Positions 1 through 4,385 of a DNA stretch of 7,476 nucleotides are shown here, in pieces (within the stretch, counting starts at the first letter, position 1; each line of letters begins with the position of its first letter). Below the pieces are notes generated by a model. That model did not search any database. It was not told the DNA's origin and saw nothing but the letters and a program-made list of their open reading frames with translations. The translations under genes were made by a program, and so were the position numbers. The stretch comes from Parcubacteria group bacterium (GTDB taxonomy: Bacteria; Patescibacteriota; Minisyncoccia; UBA6257; JACRHY01), in contig JACRHY010000023.1 in the NCBI GenBank assembly GCA_016215765.1, positions 1 through 7,476 of the forward strand, in the 5' to 3' direction.

Positions 1-143
1 CGACAAGATCGCGGATTTTCGCAGATATTAGCGCTTCGCGCTTCGCAGATGTACGCAGATACGTATCAGCGTATATCCGCGCGGCGAACGAAGCGAGCTA
101 GAGAATCTGCGTTGATCAGCGTTCTCGCCGTAGGCGAGAGATA
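1..143 (+). repeat. Repeat-rich expansion inside 23S rRNA (helix 63 area)
   Basis: Recognisable 23S sequence resumes at GGTCGCAGCGAAAG (144-157), which corresponds to E. coli about 1750. The bases before it do not match the core rRNA and are built of short repeats. CGCAGAT occurs at 20-26, 44-50 and 54-60, with its inverse ATCTGCG at 105-111. ATCAGCGT occurs at 65-72 and 115-122. CGCGGAT (10-16) is inverted at 75-81 (ATCCGCG), there is a palindrome GATACGTATC at 58-67, and a tight hairpin CTCGCC-GTA-GGCGAG at 124-138. Helix 63 is a known length-variable site in bacterial 23S, so this may be an expanded helix colonised by an intergenic-type palindromic repeat. Because the left border is outside the window, the tail of another intron or intervening sequence cannot be excluded. 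Confidence 0.6.
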
Positions 144-825
144 GGTCGCAGCGAAAGTACCACTGGCGACTGTTTACCAAAAACACAGCTCCCTGCTAAC
201 TCGCAAGAGGATGTATAGGGGGTGACGCCTGACCGATGCGAGAAGGTTAACGGTGGCGGTGTTCTTATTTATTTAGGAATGCTGACTGCCCGAAGCCCTC
301 GTCAATGTCAGCGATAACTATAATCGTTCTAAGGTAGCGCATTTCCTTTCCGGGTAAGTTCCGGAGCGCATGAATGGCGTAACGACCGGAGAACTGTCTC
401 AACGAAGAGCCCGATGAAAATGCGATTCCCGTGAAGACGCGGGATACCTGCAACGGGACGAAAAGACCCCGGGAGCTTTACTGCAGCTTGATATTGGCTT
501 TAAGATTCGGATGCGTAGCGTAGTGGGGAGAGTACGAAGTTCGGTTTTCGGATCGGATGGACTCGTCGATGAAACACCCATCTTTCGAATTTTAAAATCT
601 AACCTTGGCGGCAAAAACGCCAGGGAACAGTGTCTGGCAGGCAGTTTTAATGGGGCGTTATCCTCCTAAAGAGTAACGGAGGAGTTTATAAGGTTGGCTT
701 AGGTCGGATGGAAACCGACCTGGACGTGTAAAGGCGAAAGCCAGCTTAACTGCAAGACCTACAAGTCGCGCAGATGCGAAAGCAGAACTTAGTGACCCGA
801 CGGTTCTTTATAGAACGGCCGGAGA

Positions 826-860
<35 letters not shown>

Positions 861-995
861 GTGTTGCCCGAGAGTTCATATCGACGGCAACGCTCGGCAC
901 CTCGATGTCGGCTCGCCACAGCGCGGGGGTGGAGAAGCTCCCAAGCGTTTGGCTGTTCGCCAATTAAAGTGGCACGCGAGCTGGGTTCAGACCGT

Positions 996-1404
996 CAAAA
1001 CTGAACGAGGAACATCAATCACGGCGGCTTTACACAGTAATGTGTATCGAAATCTTCGGCAGGCTCAGATCGCTGAGTTTATCGAAGTGTAAATCAACTC
1101 ATATCGGCGGAGTCCTTCATTGCGCGACAACCTGTCGCATGATAGGATAATACCGAGGGAAGTCGTATATGCTGCAAACACTTTCACCAATCAAACAAAT
1201 GAAAGTGATTTCAAAGCTCTTCTGAAGCTCATCGATTCATATCGAGAGTTGAACTATTCAAAGAAGAGAAAGCGGCGCGTATTGACCCCGTAGAGACTTA
1301 GCTTTAAAAAGCTAGATTCGCCTTAAAAAGCGGATAACACGTTGATCCCCTAAAATATTTAGGGTGGTGGTATAGTCCATACGGCAAGTAATTGTTGAAT
1401 AATG
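996..1404 (+). ncRNA. Group I self-splicing intron in 23S rRNA (site L2593), no endonuclease ORF
   Basis: The conserved run ...GGTTCAGACCGT (ending at 995) is separated from CGTGAGACAGG (starting at 1405) by 409 nt. Joining them restores the normal bacterial 23S sequence, which places the insertion after E. coli U2593. The 5' exon ends in U and the intron ends in G, as group I splicing requires. P1: C992-G1027, C993-G1026, G994-C1025 and the U995-G1024 wobble. P10: 1405-1408 (CGUG) with 1020-1023 (CACG). The core pseudoknot is in the right order: P3 ATCAAC 1093-1098 with GTTGAT 1341-1346; P7 GACT 1295-1298 with AGTC 1374-1377, inside the typical TATAGTCC; P8 hairpin CCCTAAA/TTTAGGG 1348-1364. 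Extra hairpins at 1301-1312 and about 1316-1335 sit where P7.1/P7.2 occur in subgroup IA, so IA is a tentative class. A strong hairpin CACTTTCA/TGAAAGTG (1179-1186/1200-1207) belongs to the P5-P6 region, whose full pairing I could not fix. No homing endonuclease gene is present, so the intron is probably not mobile by itself. Confidence 0.93.
1054..1087 (+). repeat. Palindromic repeat-like hairpin inside the intron
   Basis: An outer stem CTTCG (1054-1058) with CGAAG (1083-1087) and an inner stem CTCAG (1064-1068) with CTGAG (1073-1077) form a compact hairpin between P1 and P3, where P2 extensions sit. The CTTCGgCAGGCTCAG...ATCGAAG wording resembles a palindromic repeat common in intergenic DNA of many bacteria, which is recalled from general knowledge and not searched. 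It is preceded by a small hairpin TACAC/GTGTA (1031-1035/1042-1046). It could be native P2 or a repeat that landed in a tolerant loop. Confidence 0.5.
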
Positions 1405-1655
1405 CGTGAGACAGGTTGGTCTCTATCTGTTGCAGGCGTTGATGCTTGAGGGAAGTTGGCCCTAGTACGAGAGGACCGGGCTGAACGAACCTCTGGTGTA
1501 CCAGCTGTCCTACCAAGGGCATTGCTGGGTAGCTATGTTCGGCAGGGATAAGCGCTGAAAGCATATAAGCGCGAAGCCCATCCCAAGATTAGGCATCGTA
1601 GATTCCCGGAAGACTACCGGGTTGATAGGCTTCAGGTGTAAACGCCGCAAGGCGT

Positions 1656-1752
1656 ACCGCGAGCGCGAATTACGGCAAATGACGATTGATAAGCGGCAAG
1701 CGAGCAATCGCCGGTCGCAAGTTGAAAGTTGTAAGTTGAAAATCGCGCACGC
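1656..1752 (+). other. Hairpin intervening sequence near the 23S 3' end (helix 100-101 area)
   Basis: In E. coli the small hairpin ending in GCGUU is followed almost at once by GAGCUAACCGGUACUAAU. Here ACGCCGCAAGGCGT (1642-1655) and GCTAGCCGAGAAGTACTAAT (1751-1770) are separated by about 95 extra nucleotides. The ends pair as a 10-position stem with one A-A mismatch, GCGAGCGCGA (1659-1668) with TCGCGCACGC (1743-1752). Inside are a hairpin CGATTG/CAATCG (1683-1688/1705-1710) and a low-complexity AAGTTGAAAGTTGTAAGTTG run (1719-1738) of intergenic character. No group I or II intron core is visible. It resembles the stem-loop intervening sequences that RNase III removes in other bacteria without religation, so the mature 23S may be fragmented here, or the hairpin may simply stay in place. 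Confidence 0.75.
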
Positions 1753-1850
1753 TAGCCGAGAAGTACTAATAAATCATCGTGGTGCGTCCCATTTATGACG
1801 GATCGCCGCGCTTCAAGACATTTTTGACTTGTTAAACATTACTCAAGGCG

Positions 1851-1879
1851 TTGAATTTTTTCTTTTGAAATTGTAGTAT
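1851..1879 (+). promoter_or_regulatory. Possible sigma-70-type promoter for the 5S rRNA gene
   Basis: TTGAAT (1851-1856) and TAGTAT (1874-1879) are separated by exactly 17 bp in a T-rich spacer, and the first 5S nucleotide (1886) lies seven bases after the -10. This would start a transcript right at the mature 5S 5' end. The match is 4/6 for the -35 and 5/6 for the -10. In an AT-rich spacer it could be chance, and processing from a longer rRNA transcript is the usual alternative. Confidence 0.45.
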
Positions 1880-1885
1880 GAATTT

Positions 1886-1994
1886 TGCCCGTTATTTAGC
1901 GGTTCGGGTACCACCTCTTCCCATTCCGAACAGAGAAGTGAAAACGAACCGCTCCGATGATACTCCGCAAGGGGGAAAGTAGGATTAGCGGGCA
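1886..1994 (+). rRNA. rrf: 5S ribosomal RNA
   Basis: The terminal helix pairs TGCCCG (1886-1891) with CGGGCA (1989-1994) and extends through U1892-G1988, U1893-A1987 and A1894-U1986. The interior carries the conserved 5S words TACCACCTCTTCCCATTCCG (around 1909-1928), GAACAGAGAAGTGAAAACG and CCGATGATACTCC. At 109 nt it is shorter than the usual 115-120 nt, mainly through a short helix IV-V arm (CTCCGCAAGGGGG). It follows 23S after a 95-bp spacer in the standard 23S-5S order. No tRNA is seen in the spacer. Confidence 0.95.
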
Positions 1995-2018
1995 TTTTCA
2001 ATTTTTGGATTTAAGATG

Positions 2019-2024
2019 TAGAAT
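2019..2024 (+). promoter_or_regulatory. Candidate -10 element just upstream of the membrane protein gene
   Basis: TAGAAT matches the -10 consensus at five of six positions and lies 10 bp before the ATG at 2035. No good -35 (only TTTCAA at 1996-2001, 17 bp upstream) and no Shine-Dalgarno sequence are visible. If used, the transcript would begin at or within a few bases of the start codon, giving a leaderless mRNA. Read-through from the rRNA genes is the other possibility, since there is no clear terminator after 5S. Confidence 0.35.
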
Positions 2025-2034
2025 TTACAACAAC

Positions 2035-2802
2035 ATGTCTTCGCGATTGATAAAGCAATTTCTTTACGGTTTGGCTTACGCCGCCGTTCTGATCTCGTTT
2101 CTTTTCGGGGTTTATTATCTTTTTTTTAAAAAGCCGCCGACTTGTTTTGACGGCAGGCAAAATCAGGGAGAGGAAGACGTTGACTGCGGCGGGCCGTGCC
2201 CGTCGTGCGAGATTCGGACTCTTAGCCCGCTTGTTTCGGCGAAGGCCTTCGTTTTGCCGGCGGGGCGCGACGCGGTTTCCGCCGTCGCGGAAGTCAGAAA
2301 TCCCAATTTAAATTACGGCGCCGAAAGCTTTGACTATGAATTCGTCGTCTCCGGCCCCTTCGGGGAGAAATCCTCTTCTCTGAAAGGAAAGTCGTTTATT
2401 TACGCCGCGGAATCCAAATATTTACTGGAAGCGCCGGTCGCGATGAATATCCGCGACATCGCTTCGGTTGAGGTTTTTTTGAGTAATTTTTCATGGAAAT
2501 CGCGTCGGGATTTTCCCCAGCCGATGATCAGTTTCCGGGAAATAAACCATCGCTTTTCCGATGATCGGATCAGCGTTGAAGGAGTTATCGTGAGCGGTGA
2601 AACCATCCGGCTTCCGCGCGTTTTCGCGGGGGCGATTTTGTACGGAAAGAACGGCGATCCGCTGTCGGTTGCCCGCACCGAATTGCGCGATGTGGCCGCT
2701 TTTCAGGAAAGATTTTTCAAAATTACCTTTCCCGCCGGAATAAATCTTCCCGATGTTGATCAGAAAAGCACGAAAATTTTCATTGAGGCGAAAAAAAATT
2801 AG
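2035..2802 (+). CDS. Single-pass membrane protein with cysteine-rich DCGG motif, function unknown
   Basis: 255 residues. I set the start at ATG 2035 because the longer in-frame ORF (ATG 1957) would begin inside 5S rRNA. A short basic N-terminus is followed by one hydrophobic segment at about 10-31, then an exported part. Directly after the membrane comes a compact motif at 37-58: C37-FDG, N43, GE at 45-46, VDCGG (49-53), then C55 and C58. Motifs of this type occur next to the membrane anchor in many Patescibacteria surface proteins, and the acidic and cysteine residues suggest disulfides or metal/calcium binding. The rest (about 65-250) looks like beta-sandwich sequence in two parts. The second (about 178-232, RVFAGAILYGKNGDPL... 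to FFKITFP) recalls FxLYD-type domains. No catalytic residues are evident. It sits 6 bp upstream of the rodA-like gene, suggesting a shared transcript and possibly a cell-envelope role, though this is only context. Confidence 0.85.
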   Translation: MSSRLIKQFLYGLAYAAVLISFLFGVYYLFFKKPPTCFDGRQNQGEEDVDCGGPCPSCEIRTLSPLVSAKAFVLPAGRDAVSAVAEVRNPNLNYGAESFDYEFVVSGPFGEKSSSLKGKSFIYAAESKYLLEAPVAMNIRDIASVEVFLSNFSWKSRRDFPQPMISFREINHRFSDDRISVEGVIVSGETIRLPRVFAGAILYGKNGDPLSVARTELRDVAAFQERFFKITFPAGINLPDVDQKSTKIFIEAKKN

Positions 2803-2808
2803 ACGTTT

Positions 2809-3900
2809 ATGCCGAATGTCTTGGGTGGGCAGGTATGGAGAAAAATGGACTGGCCGCTCTTGCTCGCCATCGCTTTTTTGGCGTTTGCCGGACTGCTTTC
2901 CCTGGCGTCCGCTAATAAAGCGCTTTTTTGGCAGCAATCGGTATGGGTTTTCGCCGGCCTTGCCGTTATTTTCGCGCTGGCGCGGGTTGACTTAAGGCCG
3001 TTTTTAACCGCCCGCTGGTTTTATCTGGGTTTTTTCGGCATCGCGATTTTTTTGCTCGTCGTCACTTATTTTCTCGCCCCGCCGATTCGCGGAGCGAGAA
3101 GCTGGCTGGCGGCGGGCGGACTGAAAATCCAGACGTCGGAGCTGGTGAAACCGGCGCTCATCGTTCTTTACGCCGTTTTTTTTTCCCGTCGCCACGTTCA
3201 AATCGCGAGAGTGAGAAATCTGCTCGTTTCATTTTTGTATTTTGCCGTGCCGGCGTTTTTAATCATCGCCCAGCCCGATCTCGGGACGACGATGATTCTT
3301 TTCGGAATCTGGTTTAGTTTTCTTCTCGTGAGCGGCGTTCGCTGGCGCCATCTTTTGGTCGCTTTGCTTATTTTCGCGCTGATCGCCGCCGCCGCCTGGA
3401 TTTATTTTCTGAAGGACTATCAAAAAGAGCGCATTCTCGGCTTGTTTTTTCCCGAGCGCGACCCGCTGGGAATCAATTACAATGTTATTCAATCAAAAAT
3501 CGCCATCGGCTCGGCGGGATTTTTCGGAAAGGGTTTCGGGCAGGGAACGCAGGCGCAGCTTGGTTTTTTGCCCGAAGCGCAGACCGATTTCATTTTTGCC
3601 GCTTTCGTCGAGGAATGGGGGCTGTTCGGCGGAATTTTGATTATCGGCGCTTTTTTGCTTTTAATCGCGAGAGTCGTCGGCGTCGGCTTTGAAAGCGCCA
3701 ACAATTTCGGCGCTTTTGTGTGCCTGGGAACGGCCGCGATGTTCGTTTTGCATTTTCTGTTCAATATCGGCTCCAATTTGGGATTTTTTCCGGTCGTCGG
3801 CGTGCCGTTTCCTTTTTTCAGCTACGGCGGTTCAAGTTTTTTGACCAACGCTCTGCTTATCGGTATTATTCAGCAGATAAAAATCCGTTCCTCGTTTTAA
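2809..3900 (+). CDS. rodA: RodA/FtsW-family (SEDS) peptidoglycan glycosyltransferase
   Basis: 363 residues with about ten membrane segments, the normal size for RodA. SEDS proteins polymerise lipid II into glycan strands at the cytoplasmic membrane, together with a class B penicillin-binding protein. Family signatures in order are RGARSW (94-99), the QPDLGTT loop (155-161), Q228-SKIAIGSAGFFGKGFGQG, LPEAQTDFIFA (254-264), and the C-terminal GVPFPFFSYGGSS (331-343). D260 aligns with the essential aspartate of the family (E. coli RodA D262, FtsW D297). The residue two before it, usually His (HTD), is Gln here. RodA fits better than FtsW because of the MDWPLLL N-terminus and lack of a long cytoplasmic tail, but the split is not certain. 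The start is open: ATG 2809 has no ribosome binding site, while the in-frame ATG at 2845 (M13, giving MDWPLLL) follows GGAG (2837-2840) and matches typical RodA N-termini. The gene begins 6 bp after the upstream stop. Confidence 0.95.
   Translation: MPNVLGGQVWRKMDWPLLLAIAFLAFAGLLSLASANKALFWQQSVWVFAGLAVIFALARVDLRPFLTARWFYLGFFGIAIFLLVVTYFLAPPIRGARSWLAAGGLKIQTSELVKPALIVLYAVFFSRRHVQIARVRNLLVSFLYFAVPAFLIIAQPDLGTTMILFGIWFSFLLVSGVRWRHLLVALLIFALIAAAAWIYFLKDYQKERILGLFFPERDPLGINYNVIQSKIAIGSAGFFGKGFGQGTQAQLGFLPEAQTDFIFAAFVEEWGLFGGILIIGAFLLLIARVVGVGFESANNFGAFVCLGTAAMFVLHFLFNIGSNLGFFPVVGVPFPFFSYGGSSFLTNALLIGIIQQIKIRSSF
2837..2840 (+). promoter_or_regulatory. Shine-Dalgarno-like GGAG favouring the internal rodA start
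   Basis: GGAG lies 4 nt before the in-frame ATG at 2845, a somewhat short spacing. It supports translation from codon 13 of the long reading frame. No comparable purine-rich site precedes ATG 2809. Confidence 0.45.
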
Positions 3901-4059
3901 AATAATGCGCAAGAATTATGAGCGTTGTTTACGCCTTTACATATCATATCTCTCAGGCAATAAGCGCGAAAACGCGCTATCAAATTCCCCGGCGAGGAAT
4001 TTGCGCTTGCTCTCGGGCTCGCTCGCCCCAAGGGTTTTCTCTAAGCAGAATGTCTCGGA

Positions 4060-4097
4060 GGCCGAAAAACTTGGTATCCGTAAGGATTTTTTCGGCC
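4060..4097 (+). repeat. Inner hairpin A of the structured element
   Basis: A perfect 10-bp stem (4060-4069 with 4088-4097) carries a further ATCC/GGAT stem (4076-4079/4084-4087) closed by GTAA, a GNRA-type tetraloop when transcribed. A GNRA loop is more suggestive of RNA-level structure than a purely DNA palindrome would be. Confidence 0.7.
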
Positions 4098-4107
4098 GAG
4101 AGCCAAG

Positions 4108-4136
4108 CCCCGGCTTTTCGCTGGAAAAAGCCGGGG
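4108..4136 (+). repeat. Inner hairpin B of the structured element
   Basis: A perfect 11-bp stem, CCCCGGCTTTT (4108-4118) with AAAAGCCGGGG (4126-4136), surrounds a 7-nt loop CGCTGGA. No T-run follows on the + strand, so it does not look like an intrinsic terminator. Confidence 0.7.
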
Positions 4137-4245
4137 GCGGTTCTGCGTGAGAAAGCCCTTGGGGCACCTTGCCCGCTCGCCCTGCGAGACAGTTTTCTTA
4201 GCTCATTGCCTGCGGGATGTGATATGTAAAAGCGTAAACAACGCT

Positions 4246-4355
4246 ATCAAATCTTTCACATAATATATATTGATTTCTTTCGGAAAGTAAGCTAACCTTT
4301 CGCTAAAATCAAATACACCCGTCCCGCGATCTTAAAAGGCGGCGGTTTTTGCGTT
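4246..4355 (+). other. uvrB upstream region without a clear gene
   Basis: These 110 bp between the structured element and uvrB contain an AT-rich run (4258-4271) and small symmetric words such as CTTTCGGAAAG (4277-4287). A weak promoter-like pair TTGATT (4270-4275) with TAACCT (4293-4298), 17 bp apart, is too poor to call. TAAAAT (4304-4309) could be a -10 but has no -35. AAAAGG (4334-4339) is 16 nt from ATG 4356, too far for a normal ribosome binding site. The sequence CGCTATCAAAT (4242-4252) also occurs inside the element at 3975-3985. Confidence 0.4.
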
Positions 4356-4385
4356 ATGGCATTTAAAATTATGGCATTCAAGCTT
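4356..4385 (+). repeat. 15-bp tandem duplication covering the uvrB start codon
   Basis: 4356-4370 and 4371-4385 agree at 12 of 15 bases, both beginning ATGGCATT, and encode MAFKI then MAFKL. UvrB proteins usually begin with an FKL-x-S-x-FKP-type sequence, so the second copy is the ancestral start and the first adds five residues. Confidence 0.7.

Larger units (their letters stand above)
3921..4245 (+). repeat. Large structured inverted-repeat element (MITE-like or ncRNA)
   Basis: This ~325-bp element fills most of the gap between rodA and uvrB. Its ends, 3921-3965 and 4201-4245, are inverted copies: 40 of 45 positions are Watson-Crick, 2 more are G-U as RNA, and 3 mismatch. Each terminus itself contains GCGT-TGTTT-ACGC or its complement, a small hairpin. 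Inside, a second inverted pair (4025-4050 with 4141-4166; GCCCCAAGGG with CCCTTGGGGC, GCAGAA with TTCTGC) encloses two strong hairpins. 4060-4097 has a perfect 10-bp stem GGCCGAAAAA/TTTTTCGGCC and an apical ATCC-GTAA-GGAT with a GNRA-type loop. 4108-4136 has an 11-bp stem CCCCGGCTTTT/AAAAGCCGGGG. Further hairpins flank these: GCGCG-AAAA-CGCGC (3964-3977) and CAAATTCC/GGAATTTG (3981-3988/3996-4003). No transposase or credible ORF is present. TAT lies at 3917-3919 and 4245-4247, a possible short target duplication, though it does not match the inverted-repeat ends exactly. It could be a non-autonomous transposable element, a structured RNA, or both. Confidence 0.8.

Noticed and set aside
1..143. 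CRISPR array
   Set aside because: The short 7-8-bp repeats are irregularly spaced and lie inside rRNA; no repeat-spacer pattern exists.
265..614. Two overlapping minus-strand ORFs opposite 23S rRNA
   Set aside because: They are antisense to domain IV-V rRNA and have no protein-like features; rRNA constraint explains the sequence.
1304..1707. Minus-strand ORFs across the intron end and the 23S 3' domain
   Set aside because: They cross the intron-exon boundary and rRNA core and do not resemble a homing endonuclease (no LAGLIDADG, GIY-YIG or HNH motif).
1791..1885. tRNA gene in the 23S-5S spacer
   Set aside because: No cloverleaf or T-loop GTTCRA sequence is visible in these 95 bp.
1957..2034. 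N-terminal extension of the membrane protein from ATG 1957
   Set aside because: It would start within 5S rRNA; the start at 2035 directly precedes a typical short basic N-terminus and membrane helix.
2491..2937. 148-codon minus-strand ORF
   Set aside because: It is antisense to two well-supported forward genes and spans their junction; no recognisable domain.
4108..4140. GC-rich hairpin as an intrinsic terminator for rodA
   Set aside because: No T-run follows the stem on the + strand, and it is nested within the larger fold.
3905..4229. Three overlapping ORFs on both strands (76-103 codons) in the rodA-uvrB gap
   Set aside because: They coincide with the inverted-repeat element, whose palindromes produce open frames on both strands. 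The translations are low-quality and begin and end inside its arms.
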